A DNA stretch of 64,000 bases from NCBI GenBank assembly GCA_045600205.1, contig JAZRXM010000014.1, positions 65,042 through 129,041 of the forward strand, read 5' to 3'. The position numbers were made by a program, and so were the translations under genes. Of the stretch, positions 8,840 through 17,247 are shown piece by piece (positions within the stretch are counted from its first letter, which is position 1; every line of letters starts with the position of its first letter). The notes beneath the pieces are model-generated. The model ran no database searches, was not told where the DNA came from, and worked only from the letters and a program-made list of their open reading frames with translations. The DNA is from Firm-04 sp045600205 (GTDB taxonomy: Bacteria > Bacillota > Clostridia > Oscillospirales > Ruminococcaceae).

Positions 8840-9493
8840 TCAGTCTGTCAGCAGTTCAAACCACTCAGAGAAACCGCTGCAGCACTCAGGGGCGCGGTAG
8901 ATGCGCATTACCACATGACCGAGCACCTGTTCCACAGGCACCAGACCCACGCGGCTGTCGCGGCTGTCGGTACTGTTCAGGCGGTTATCGCCCATGATGA
9001 ACACATATCCTTCCGGAACTGTAATGGGGTAGCGGAATGCGCCCTCATCGAGGGTCGTCGGTGCTGCGATATACGGTTCATCGAGCAATTCGCCGTCGCG
9101 GTAGACCTTGCCCTCCTGAAAATCAATATCAATAGTCTGACCCGCAGTTGCAATGACACGCTTGACAATACGGATATCGAGGGCATCGGTTTCCACGGGC
9201 GTGGTATTGGCATCATCTGCAAAGGTAAACGAATGGTAATCGTCCACAATGACGATGTCGCCTGCCTTGGGTGTATAACAAAGTTTCCACATAATGACCT
9301 TGTCGCGGTCGAGGAGGGTCGGCATCATAGAGGGCCCTTCCACATCCACGGGGCGCAGGACGTAAACAAACATCATCAGAATGACGAACATGGAAACGAT
9401 CACGGCCTCGATAATATCCATCAGGTCACCGAGCATGCCCTTCAGAGAAAACGATTCTTTCTCCTTTGTATCATAAGCATCGGATTTTGCCAT
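8840..9493 (-). CDS. lepB: Signal peptidase I, fourth paralogue
   Basis: Type I signal peptidase and the first signal peptidase gene after rplS, so probably the ancestral copy of the cluster. It has one N-terminal membrane segment, catalytic serine in EGPSMMPTL, lysine in IVKRVIATAG, and box IMGDNRLNSTDSRDS. The ATG at 9493 lies nine bases after GGGAGG; the in-frame GTG further up (9514) overlaps no better signal. A hairpin terminator lies between rplS and this gene, so expression of the cluster needs read-through or its own promoter. Confidence 0.93.
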   Translation of the reverse strand: MAKSDAYDTKEKESFSLKGMLGDLMDIIEAVIVSMFVILMMFVYVLRPVDVEGPSMMPTLLDRDKVIMWKLCYTPKAGDIVIVDDYHSFTFADDANTTPVETDALDIRIVKRVIATAGQTIDIDFQEGKVYRDGELLDEPYIAAPTTLDEGAFRYPITVPEGYVFIMGDNRLNSTDSRDSRVGLVPVEQVLGHVVMRIYRAPECCSGFSEWFELLTD

Positions 9494-9545
9494 AAGCGGC
9501 ATCCTCCCTTTCACAAACGGGATTCCAAAACTTTGGTAGAAATAA

Positions 9546-9573
9546 GCAAAAAGGGGACTCGCATTCGGTCCCC
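9546..9573 (-). terminator. Intrinsic terminator after rplS
   Basis: Minus strand: GGGGAC, a 9-base loop, GTCCCC, then TTTTT. It probably sets the ratio of rplS to the downstream signal peptidase genes by partial termination. Confidence 0.75.
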
Positions 9574-9591
9574 ATTCTCGCCTGTTTGCAG

Positions 9592-9936
9592 TCAGCGAAC
9601 CTGACCCTTGACCTTTGCAGCCTTACCGACTCTGTCACGCAGATAGTAGAGCTTTGCTCTGCGAACAACGCCTCTGCGGACGATTTCGACTTTGTCAACT
9701 GCGGGAGAATGAACGGGGAATACACGCTCAATACCACAGCCGTGTGCGACTCTGCGGACGGTAAAGGTTTCGCTGATGCCGCCGTGCTTCTTGGCAATCA
9801 CGGTGCCTTCGAAGACCTGGATACGGCTCTTGTCGCCTTCCTGAATGCGAACGTGAACCTTAACGGTATCACCGACATTGATCTCGGGTACGTTCTCTTT
9901 CAGGCTTGCCTTGCTGATTTGCTCAAGTGCGTTCAT
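9592..9936 (-). CDS. rplS: 50S ribosomal protein L19
   Basis: Structural protein of the 50S subunit at the 30S-50S interface. The whole protein reads as L19: NVGDTVKVHVRIQEGDKSRI, then FEGTVIAKKHGG, FTVRRVAHGCGIERVFPVHS, and RRGVVRRAKLYYLRDRVGKA. Length of 114 residues is standard. GGAGGAAATTTCC precedes the ATG at 9936. It is driven by a near-consensus promoter about 180 bases upstream, leaving a leader that contains a hairpin and a short open frame overlapping its start. Confidence 0.98.
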   Translation of the reverse strand: MNALEQISKASLKENVPEINVGDTVKVHVRIQEGDKSRIQVFEGTVIAKKHGGISETFTVRRVAHGCGIERVFPVHSPAVDKVEIVRRGVVRRAKLYYLRDRVGKAAKVKGQVR

Positions 9937-10075
9937 GGAAATTTCCTCCTTGATATTTACGGATGTTCATTCGTGCAAAAAGTGACCGTGTCAGCATATT
10001 GCGCGGTCGCACCAGCGGACCATCCTCTGTCAGAATGTGATGCTGCTGCGTCAGAAACGGGAGCAGCGTTTGCAT
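9923..10075 (-). CDS. Possible leader peptide overlapping the rplS start
   Basis: A 50-codon frame in the rplS leader starts at ATG 10075 with GAGG five bases upstream and ends inside rplS, overlapping it by 14 bases. The product is basic (RPRNMLTRSLFARMNIRK). It resembles no family I know. It could couple translation into rplS or be a chance frame. Confidence 0.3.
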   Translation of the reverse strand: MQTLLPFLTQQHHILTEDGPLVRPRNMLTRSLFARMNIRKYQGGNFHERT

Positions 10076-10120
10076 CGTGACCTCGCCGATAGGAGTCGGC
10101 GGACATTCAAATGCTTGAAC

Positions 10121-10149
10121 ATTATACCACATTCCGCCTGAGATTGCAA
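10121..10149 (-). promoter_or_regulatory. Near-consensus sigma-A promoter for rplS
   Basis: Minus strand: TTGCAA, exactly 17 bp, TATAAT. The expected transcript starts near 10113, giving a leader of about 177 bases before rplS. A hairpin (GCCGA, six bases, TCGGC) sits at the start of the leader. Confidence 0.85.
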
Positions 10150-10261
10150 GTGTTTTTCGAAAAAAATTTCCGTTCCCCATAAAAAACGCCTGAAAAAGCT
10201 ATTTGGATTTTCCTGCTCTGCACAAGAAGTGCAATTTTCTACGAAAAAATCAAAATAATAC

Positions 10262-10290
10262 TTGCATTTTCTTTATTGCCATGTTATAAT
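10262..10290 (+). promoter_or_regulatory. Promoter of the GH74 gene
   Basis: TTGCAT, 17 bp, TATAAT. GTGCAATTTTC upstream resembles the GCAAT motifs found before the other dockerin-enzyme genes in this window. The 5' untranslated region is about 65 bases and ends in AAGGGGGATTTTTT before the ATG. Confidence 0.85.
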
Positions 10291-10362
10291 GATATTGCGA
10301 ATCACAAGAAAAGCCAAAATGCCAATTTCGTACAAATATTAACCTGACAAGGGGGATTTTTT

Positions 10363-13035
10363 ATGATAACAAAAGGTAGTCTTCGCGTGCTTTCCGTCCT
10401 GACGGCATCGGTTCTGCTTGCCTCTGCTGCAACGATGCCAAACACGCCTCTGAAAGTATCGGCTGCTTCCAAGGATGTCTCCTCGACCATGTCCTGGGAT
10501 ACCGTCCGGATCGGCGGCGGCGGCTTTGTTTCGGGCATCGTGACAGGTCAGAAGGAAATGTATCTCCGCACCGATGTCGGCGGCGCATACAAGTACAACT
10601 ACGAGAAAAAGGAATGGGAACAGCTTTTCGGCTTCGTCAATGATGCCGACCGCGGACTGTTGAGTGTCAGCGGCATTGCAATTGACCCGACCGATGACAA
10701 CACGGTCTATTTCCTTTGCGGCTGCGCATATTTCTCAGATGCCCGCACGGTCATTTTCAAGACCACGGACGGCGGTAAGACCTTCACTGAAACCGATGTC
10801 ACCGACCTGATTCAGGTACACGGCAACGGCGACGGCAGAGAATGCAGCGAACCGATTGCGATTGACCCGGATAACCCCGATACGATTTATGCAGGCGGCG
10901 ATGTGACCGCGGGTACATCCTGCCTCATCAAATCCACGGACGGCGGCAAAACATGGAAGCCCGTTGCAGGCTATGACGACCTCGGCTTCTACAAATACGA
11001 AATTCTGTGGCCGTTCTGGACAGACCACAAAGTCCGTGCCTGCACCGATGGCGATGAACAAAGCTATCCGAAGCAGAACGGCGTTTCCACCATTAAGATC
11101 GTAGGCGGCAAGGTCTATGTCGGCAGTGCGATCAATGGTGCGGCGAATGTCCATGTTGCAAGCGTCAAGGATGACAAATTCTCAGTGCTTTCGAAAGACC
11201 TGCCGACTGCAAACTATCCTGTCACCATTTCGGATGACGGCAACGGCAGCATTTTCATCACCTATATTGCGGCACTTGCATTCGGCGGTACGGCAGGCGG
11301 CGCATATAAGTACGACATTGCCAGCGGCAAGGTCACAAACATCTCCCCGACCGACAAAGCGATCGGCATGATCACCGCAGACCGTGACAATCCGCAAAAA
11401 CTGTTCGCCCGTACCTGCGGTGTCTGGTCTGACCAGTGGTGGGAGGACGAGTGGACCGATGACAGTATCGCATGGGGCGACCATTTCTACCGTTCCGAAG
11501 ACGGCGGCGCGACATGGGAGGACATCACACCGGGTGCAGGACCGACCGATTACAGTACCGGCACGGGCATCAAAGATTTCGTCTCCAAGCCTTTGGACAC
11601 GGGCGGCTATGACTGGGTCTACGGCAAGGCGATTCACTGGGGCAGCGGCATTCTGATCGACCCGAGAGATGCCGAAGGCGACCGTATCATCCTGACATCA
11701 GGAAACGGCGTGTTTGCATGCGATAACGCATGGGATGACAAGGGTCTGCAATTCTACTTTGACCCGACAGGCGTAGAAGAAGTTGTTGCACTGGATATGG
11801 TAAGTGTCCCGGGCGGCGCAGCATATTCCGCAATCGGTGACTATGATGGCTTCATCCACACCGATGTCAATGCGATTTCTCCGCAGTACAATCCGAACAT
11901 GGGCTCCACCTCCGCAATTGCATACTGTCCATCTGCAACCAACGTCATGGCGCGTGTGGCAAATGACAGTGCCAAGGGCTATTACAGCACAGACGGCGGC
12001 AAATCGTGGAAAGAAATGGCCTTTGCGGGTCAGGGCGGTAAAATCTCGATCACAGAGCCGACCAAGGGTACCTACCGCATTCTCCAGTCGAGCGGCAGCG
12101 GCGCAGCGGTATCCTACACCGACAATTTCGGCGGTACATGGAGCACCTCCACAGGCATCAAGGGTACCAAAACCACCTATACGCTTGTTGACCCCACCAA
12201 TCCCGCCATTGTGTACGCTTCGGGCATCAACTATAACGAATACTGGGCATCGAATCCGCAAAACACCGAGCCGACATTGGATGATGCGCATTATTCTTTC
12301 TACATCAGCACGGATTACGGCAAGAGCTTCACGGAAAACCAGATTTGCCGTTACGATATGTGTGACCACTCAGGTGATGTTGCGTATGTCACGAAAGATA
12401 TGATTGCGATGGCAACGGGCTGGTATGGACTGTACCTGATTACGGACGGCGGCAAAACAGCCACCAAAACCGACGTATTCTATGCCAAAACGGTCGGATA
12501 CGGCGCACCTGAGAAATCGGGCGGCGTCAACACATTGTACCTCTACGGCAAGCCTGCTGAGGACGACAAAGAGGGTATTTACCGATCCACGGATGCAGGC
12601 AAAACGTGGGTCTGCATCAACACAGACCACCTCTACGGCGGCACCGGCAACGGCAACTTCCTGGTCGGCGATATGAACACATTCGGCAAGGTGTATATGT
12701 CCACGGTTGGCTGCGGCATTGTTGTCGGCGAGATTGAAGGCAGCGAACAGCAGCCGGTTGTGACGACCACAACGACAACCAAACCGGTCATCACCACGAC
12801 CACCACGGCAACGGGTACATCGGACACGGTGTGGGGCGATGTAGACTGCAACGGCAAGGTTGCGATTGCGGATGTTGTCATGCTTTCCCGTTACATCAAT
12901 GAGGATAAAGTCAACGTGAGCAAGCAGGGACTTGCGAATGCAGCGGTAACAGGTGGCAAAACGCTTGGTACAGAGGATGTCACGAAGATTCTGCAATACA
13001 TTGCAAGACTGATCGACACGCTCGCACCGCAGTAA
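10363..13035 (+). CDS. GH74 xyloglucanase with C-terminal dockerin
   Basis: Secreted, cellulosome-bound endo-xyloglucanase of 890 residues. A signal peptide covers about residues 1-36 (hydrophobic core SVLTASVLLASAA, cut near VSAASK). A two-lobed beta-propeller of BNR-like repeats follows, with many TDGGKTW and SEDGGATW turns. The likely catalytic aspartates are D71 in YLRTDVGGAYK and D433 in GILIDPRD, placed by family resemblance. After about residue 790 comes a threonine-rich linker, then a dockerin from about 823. The first dockerin loop (GDVDCNGK) is canonical. The second lacks its calcium-binding aspartates, reading AAVTGGKTLGTEDV. It is a single-gene unit with its own promoter and terminator. 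Confidence 0.93.
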   Translation: MITKGSLRVLSVLTASVLLASAATMPNTPLKVSAASKDVSSTMSWDTVRIGGGGFVSGIVTGQKEMYLRTDVGGAYKYNYEKKEWEQLFGFVNDADRGLLSVSGIAIDPTDDNTVYFLCGCAYFSDARTVIFKTTDGGKTFTETDVTDLIQVHGNGDGRECSEPIAIDPDNPDTIYAGGDVTAGTSCLIKSTDGGKTWKPVAGYDDLGFYKYEILWPFWTDHKVRACTDGDEQSYPKQNGVSTIKIVGGKVYVGSAINGAANVHVASVKDDKFSVLSKDLPTANYPVTISDDGNGSIFITYIAALAFGGTAGGAYKYDIASGKVTNISPTDKAIGMITADRDNPQKLFARTCGVWSDQWWEDEWTDDSIAWGDHFYRSEDGGATWEDITPGAGPTDYSTGTGIKDFVSKPLDTGGYDWVYGKAIHWGSGILIDPRDAEGDRIILTSGNGVFACDNAWDDKGLQFYFDPTGVEEVVALDMVSVPGGAAYSAIGDYDGFIHTDVNAISPQYNPNMGSTSAIAYCPSATNVMARVANDSAKGYYSTDGGKSWKEMAFAGQGGKISITEPTKGTYRILQSSGSGAAVSYTDNFGGTWSTSTGIKGTKTTYTLVDPTNPAIVYASGINYNEYWASNPQNTEPTLDDAHYSFYISTDYGKSFTENQICRYDMCDHSGDVAYVTKDMIAMATGWYGLYLITDGGKTATKTDVFYAKTVGYGAPEKSGGVNTLYLYGKPAEDDKEGIYRSTDAGKTWVCINTDHLYGGTGNGNFLVGDMNTFGKVYMSTVGCGIVVGEIEGSEQQPVVTTTTTTKPVITTTTTATGTSDTVWGDVDCNGKVAIADVVMLSRYINEDKVNVSKQGLANAAVTGGKTLGTEDVTKILQYIARLIDTLAPQ

Positions 13036-13055
13036 AAGAATCCGATGGATAGAAA

Positions 13056-13094
13056 ACGGGGGAACCCTTACAAGGGGTTCCCCCGTATTTTTTA
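13056..13094. terminator. Strong bidirectional terminator between GH74 gene and gpmI
   Basis: ACGGGGGAACCC pairs with GGGTTCCCCCGT (a G in the loop may extend it), followed on the plus strand by ATTTTTTA and on the minus strand by TTTTC. It serves both convergent genes. Confidence 0.9.
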
Positions 13095-13099
13095 TCTGA

Positions 13100-14617
13100 T
13101 TACAGAATCATCGAAGTACCTGTCATTTCAGCAGGCTGCTCCAATCCAAGCAAACGAAGCATAGTCGGTGCAATATCCGCAAGAACGCCGGTTTCGCGCA
13201 GCTTGCAGTCCTCGCCGCAAACGATAAACGGTACCGGGAATGTTGTGTGCGCGGTAAAAGGTGCGCCGTCCGGCTCGTACATCTTATCGGCATTGCCGTG
13301 GTCAGCGGTAATGATGACCTTGCCGCCCTTTGCGAGAATCGCCTCAGTCACCTTACCGATGCACTCGTCAACCGCCTCGACGGCAGCCTTGGCAGCATCG
13401 AAAATACCCGTATGTCCGACCATATCGCAGTTTGCGTAATTCAGGATGATCACATCGAATTTGTCATCCGCAATTGCCTGCAAGACCGCATCGGTCACCT
13501 CGTAAGCACTCATTTCCGGCTTCATATCGAAGGTTTCGACGTCAGGCGACTTGATGAGGATTCTGTCCTCGCCGTCAAACTGACGTTCCTCGCCGCCGTT
13601 GAAGAAGAACGTAACGTGCGCATACTTCTGGGTTTCCGCGATACGGAGCTGCGTTTTTCCGCATTTTGCGAGGTATTCGCCGAGGGTCATGGTGAGTTCC
13701 TCGGGCGGGAACGCAACGGAAACATTCGGCATAGTCGCATCGTACTGTGCCATGCAGACAAAGTGGAGCGGGAAGAATCCCTGCTTGCGCTCGAAGCCCT
13801 TGAAATCGGGATCGACATAGGCACGGGTGATCTGGCGGGCACGGTCCGGACGGAAGTTGAAGAACACCACGCTGTCGTCCTTGGAGATCATGCCGTTTTT
13901 GTCGATGACAGCAGGGATCATGAATTCATCGGTGACGCCGTTTGCGTAGGAATCCTTGATTGCCTGTACAGGGTCGCTGCCGTTGACGCCCTCGCCGTAA
14001 ACCATTGCGGCATATGCCTTCTCGACGCGGTCCCAAGCGTTGTCACGATCCATTGCGTAGAATCTGCCCATGACCGTTGCAACCTTGCCGACGCCGATCT
14101 TGTTCATTTCGGCAACGGCTTCCTCCATGTATTCCGCAGCGGAAGAAGGCGGTACGTCACGACCGTCCAGGAATGCGTGAACATAGACCTTGCTCAGACC
14201 AAAACGCTTTGCCATTTCGCAAAGACCGTAAAGATGGGTCATGTGGCTGTGAACGCCGCCCGGAGAAAGCAGACCCATCAGGTGAAGGGCAGTACCTTTC
14301 TCCTTGGCATTCTGCATGGCAGCAACCAGTGCAGGATTCTCAAAGAAGCTGCCCTCACGAATGGACTTCGTGATCTTGACAAGCTGCTGATACACGATTC
14401 TGCCTGCACCGATATTGGTGTGACCGACCTCAGAGTTGCCCATCTGACCATCCGGCAGACCGACATCCTCGCCCGAAGCACCGATGGTGGTATTGGGGCA
14501 GGTCTGGAAGTATTTGTCCAGATTCGGCGTATTTGCAGCAACAATGGCATTGCCGTAGTCGCTGGGATTGATGCCGAAGCCGTCCATAATCAACAAAGCA
14601 ACAGGTGCTTTACTCAT
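13100..14617 (-). CDS. gpmI: Cofactor-independent phosphoglycerate mutase
   Basis: Manganese enzyme interconverting 3- and 2-phosphoglycerate in glycolysis. The phosphatase-fold metal site begins with LLIMDGFG; the phosphoserine lies in DGQMGNSEVGHTNIGAGR. HSHMTHLYGL and HAFLDGRDVPP belong to the mutase domain. The closing metal ligands are NYANCDMVGHTG and ITADHGNADKM. Length of 505 residues is typical. It is the last gene of a tpiA-led leftward group and ends at the shared terminator. Confidence 0.97.
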   Translation of the reverse strand: MSKAPVALLIMDGFGINPSDYGNAIVAANTPNLDKYFQTCPNTTIGASGEDVGLPDGQMGNSEVGHTNIGAGRIVYQQLVKITKSIREGSFFENPALVAAMQNAKEKGTALHLMGLLSPGGVHSHMTHLYGLCEMAKRFGLSKVYVHAFLDGRDVPPSSAAEYMEEAVAEMNKIGVGKVATVMGRFYAMDRDNAWDRVEKAYAAMVYGEGVNGSDPVQAIKDSYANGVTDEFMIPAVIDKNGMISKDDSVVFFNFRPDRARQITRAYVDPDFKGFERKQGFFPLHFVCMAQYDATMPNVSVAFPPEELTMTLGEYLAKCGKTQLRIAETQKYAHVTFFFNGGEERQFDGEDRILIKSPDVETFDMKPEMSAYEVTDAVLQAIADDKFDVIILNYANCDMVGHTGIFDAAKAAVEAVDECIGKVTEAILAKGGKVIITADHGNADKMYEPDGAPFTAHTTFPVPFIVCGEDCKLRETGVLADIAPTMLRLLGLEQPAEMTGTSMIL

Positions 14618-14650
14618 AAAAACAATCTCCTCGATTCTAAAAAATGGGAC

Positions 14651-14899
14651 TCAGGACAAATCGCAGAGCGTTTCGCCGCCCTCGATTGCATCCTTGACCG
14701 CATCGAATGCGATCTCCGCGTCCTCGCGGGAAACATAGCTGCCAAGAATTCGTCTTGCACGTTTGGAATTATCGGTTGCCACATCCGCGACCAGTACGAA
14801 AGCAGCCATGTTATCGAACGGGCCGCCCTCACTGACAGAGATCTCACGGATATATTGAAAATTGATCAGTTCGCCGCCTTGTGTCAGAATTGCCAACAT
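14651..14899 (-). CDS. Small conserved-looking protein of unknown function
   Basis: An 82-residue soluble protein starting MLAILTQGGELINFQY behind a strong AAAGGAG. It alternates beta-like and helical stretches and ends with EDAEIAFDAVKDAIEGG. I recognise no domain. Spacing to gpmI (33 bases) and to the membrane protein upstream (16 bases) puts it inside the glycolytic operon, but nothing in the sequence shows an enzymatic role. Confidence 0.75.
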   Translation of the reverse strand: MLAILTQGGELINFQYIREISVSEGGPFDNMAAFVLVADVATDNSKRARRILGSYVSREDAEIAFDAVKDAIEGGETLCDLS

Positions 14900-14915
14900 A
14901 ATGAATGCTCCTTTC

Positions 14916-15425
14916 TTACGCTTCGCTCACGAAGCAGTTGCGGTAGCAAAGCAGTGCGAATGCCGCAGAGAACAGCACATCCGCCGCCTCATTGATATAG
15001 GAAAGATAACCGAACCAAATACTCAGCACACTCATATTCCCGACAGCAGAAATACCGTCAAAAAAAGCCGCCATTTGGGTTGAAAGTATACTTGCGATCT
15101 GCAACAGGATCGGAGAAACGGCAAAAATGCCGATAATACAGACAACGCCCGTAAACACCAACGCCTGATTCCGCTGTTTGCAGTGTGCTTTCATCAGATA
15201 CCAGAACAAAAGATAGATGCCCGTGACCAGTACTGCGCCCATCAGATACGGGATGCCGACCAAGCCATCGGTTTTCTCGTAGCTATTATAGGACAGTGCT
15301 TTTCCCAAGACAGGCAGAAGGAGTTTTTGCAGCAGCACTGTGAGGAGCATCGAAGCCAACCAAATGATTTTCATGACAAGCCCGATGTTCAATACTTTTT
15401 CAATTGGTTTGGAAACTTCTGTCAT
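14916..15425 (-). CDS. Four-helix membrane protein of unknown function
   Basis: A 169-residue integral membrane protein with hydrophobic segments near residues 15-37, 58-78, 88-112 and 125-160. The N-terminus MTEVSKPIEKVLNIG is cytoplasmic by the positive-inside rule. No transporter or enzyme motif is visible. It lies between tpiA and the small protein, 21 bases after tpiA. The ribosome binding site (GGTAAGC) is poor, suggesting low expression or coupling. Confidence 0.75.
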   Translation of the reverse strand: MTEVSKPIEKVLNIGLVMKIIWLASMLLTVLLQKLLLPVLGKALSYNSYEKTDGLVGIPYLMGAVLVTGIYLLFWYLMKAHCKQRNQALVFTGVVCIIGIFAVSPILLQIASILSTQMAAFFDGISAVGNMSVLSIWFGYLSYINEAADVLFSAAFALLCYRNCFVSEA

Positions 15426-15446
15426 GGCAGCTTACCAGCTTTCCGT

Positions 15447-16223
15447 TCAGCCGTTGACAGCAGCCTGTACGATGACGTTAAAGTCCTCAGCCTTGAGGGA
15501 AGCACCGCCGATCAGACCACCATCGATGTTCGGTTTTGCGAGCAGTTCAGCAGCATTCTTTGCGTTCATGGAGCCGCCGTACTGAATGGTAACAGCATCT
15601 GCGGTTGCCGCATCGTAAAGTTTTGCGAGGGTTGCGCGGATGAAGCCGCAGACTTCCTCAGCCTGCTCAGGGGTAGCAGTCAGACCGGTGCCGATTGCCC
15701 AGACAGGCTCATAAGCGATGACGGTTTTCTTGATGTCGTCAGCGGAAACACCTGCGAGGTCCAGTTTGATCTGGCGAGCGATGACTTCCTCAGTGATGTT
15801 TGCCTCACGCTCCCACTTCAGTTCGCCAACGCAAACAATGGGCTTCAAGCCTGCTGCCAGAGCAGCTGCGGTACGCTTGTTGACGGTTTCATCGGTTTCA
15901 CCGAAGTACTGTCTGCGCTCGCTGTGACCGATCACAACGTACTCGACGCCGAGCTCGGTCAGCATATCAGCGGAAATTTCGCCGGTGAAAGCGCCGGACT
16001 TCTCGAAGTGAACGTTTTCTGCACCTACCTTGACATTGGAGCCGGCGGTGGTGTTGACAGCGGTTTCCAGATTGGTAAACGGTACGCAGGCGATGACCTC
16101 GATCTTGCCTTCAGCGTTTGCAACGAGCGGCTTGATCGCCTCGAGCAGAGCCTTTGCTTCGGGGCGGGTCTTGTTCATCTTCCAGTTGCCTGCGATGATT
16201 GCTTTTCTCAGATTCTTGTTCAT
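15447..16223 (-). CDS. tpiA: Triosephosphate isomerase
   Basis: Interconverts dihydroxyacetone phosphate and glyceraldehyde 3-phosphate. The TIM-barrel signatures are complete: AGNWKMNKT at the N-terminus, catalytic histidine in VIGHSERRQYF, catalytic glutamate in AYEPVWAIGTG, and the phosphate-binding IQYGGSMN and GGLIGGASL. Length is 258 residues. The ATG at 16223 follows GGAGGAATTCACA. A longer in-frame start at 16265 overlaps that site and is rejected. Confidence 0.98.
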   Translation of the reverse strand: MNKNLRKAIIAGNWKMNKTRPEAKALLEAIKPLVANAEGKIEVIACVPFTNLETAVNTTAGSNVKVGAENVHFEKSGAFTGEISADMLTELGVEYVVIGHSERRQYFGETDETVNKRTAAALAAGLKPIVCVGELKWEREANITEEVIARQIKLDLAGVSADDIKKTVIAYEPVWAIGTGLTATPEQAEEVCGFIRATLAKLYDAATADAVTIQYGGSMNAKNAAELLAKPNIDGGLIGGASLKAEDFNVIVQAAVNG

Positions 16224-16320
16224 TGTGAATTCCTCCAAAATACGTATAAAATATATATCTCGCAATTGCTTGCGTCAGATATCGGATCAAAAAGGCATCG
16301 CGGTGCCGCAAATCGCGCAG

Positions 16321-17196
16321 TTACATTTCTCCCAGTTCCGGCATAGACTGTTCATCCATGTCACCGTTCCAATCTGTGATCTGGAACTGTCTGGTGCGGG
16401 CAAGGAGTGACAGCATATACTGTTTTTCCCAGTAATACTGATAATCAGGGAACGTGTTGAAAATGCGTTCCGTTGCGATATACTGCACCTCAGCGTCCTC
16501 TGTTTCCCCCTGTAAAAACATCACTTTCAGTTCTGTCAGATAGGGATACAGGTCAGCGGTAGTCGCTTTGCCGTCGCCGAACACGACATTTTTCATTGCC
16601 GCGCAGTAGCGGAACGCCTCGTCAAAATCGCCGGAAAGCGCACAGATCACGGCAGCGTTGTCCAGATAGTGGATCAGGCCTCTGCCCTGTGCAGCGTAGT
16701 AAGCATCTGCGGTATCCTGGGTGCGTGCGAAAATTTCAGCAGCCTGATGCGTGCGTCCTGTCAGAATATAGAGTTTCATCTGTGCATTGACAAAGCGCAT
16801 CTGCTCATCCGCAGTCGGATGATAGCAGGAGAAAAACGACATTGCTTTTTCGGCTTGTTCGAACCGCATCAGAGCCAGATCGGTTTCGATGACGGTCAGG
16901 AGATCGCTGCAGGAAGGGTTTGGATGCGCATACTCAAAATATTCGAGGTATCGCAGAGAAGGTCCAAACTGTTCAAACGTAGCGAGCCGCGGAACAACAC
17001 CGATCCGCACCAGATTATCGCCGTATCTGCCGTAGTGGTTATCTATGTGCATGACAGCCTGAGAGGGGATATCGGGCACACTGTTTTCCATCATCGTATT
17101 CTGAAGGAAGCGGTGATTGCGTGCTTGATCCGATGCATTTCGGCAAATGCTGCCCACAATGACTGTTAAAGCAATAAATAAAACGATTCCAAACAT
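16321..17196 (-). CDS. Membrane-anchored TPR-like protein, paralogue 1
   Basis: A 291-residue protein with an N-terminal membrane segment (FGIVLFIALTVIVGSIC) and a helical C-terminal domain of TPR-like pairs. Phrases such as LAMRFEQAEKAMSFF-type helices and VICALSGDFDEAFRYC recur in its two neighbours. Function is unknown; such proteins often scaffold membrane complexes. It is transcribed in the same direction as its paralogues, with short gaps, in a cluster between pgk and tpiA. AAAGGAG lies eleven bases before the ATG. Confidence 0.8.
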   Translation of the reverse strand: MFGIVLFIALTVIVGSICRNASDQARNHRFLQNTMMENSVPDIPSQAVMHIDNHYGRYGDNLVRIGVVPRLATFEQFGPSLRYLEYFEYAHPNPSCSDLLTVIETDLALMRFEQAEKAMSFFSCYHPTADEQMRFVNAQMKLYILTGRTHQAAEIFARTQDTADAYYAAQGRGLIHYLDNAAVICALSGDFDEAFRYCAAMKNVVFGDGKATTADLYPYLTELKVMFLQGETEDAEVQYIATERIFNTFPDYQYYWEKQYMLSLLARTRQFQITDWNGDMDEQSMPELGEM

Positions 17197-17247
17197 GGCC
17201 GCAGCACTCCTTTCGTGATTCGGATTTGCGATAATTCGTCTAAAGCA

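Noticed and set aside
13247..14995. 582-codon plus-strand frame opposite gpmI
   Set aside because: gpmI is complete on the other strand; the plus frame is an artefact of codon bias.
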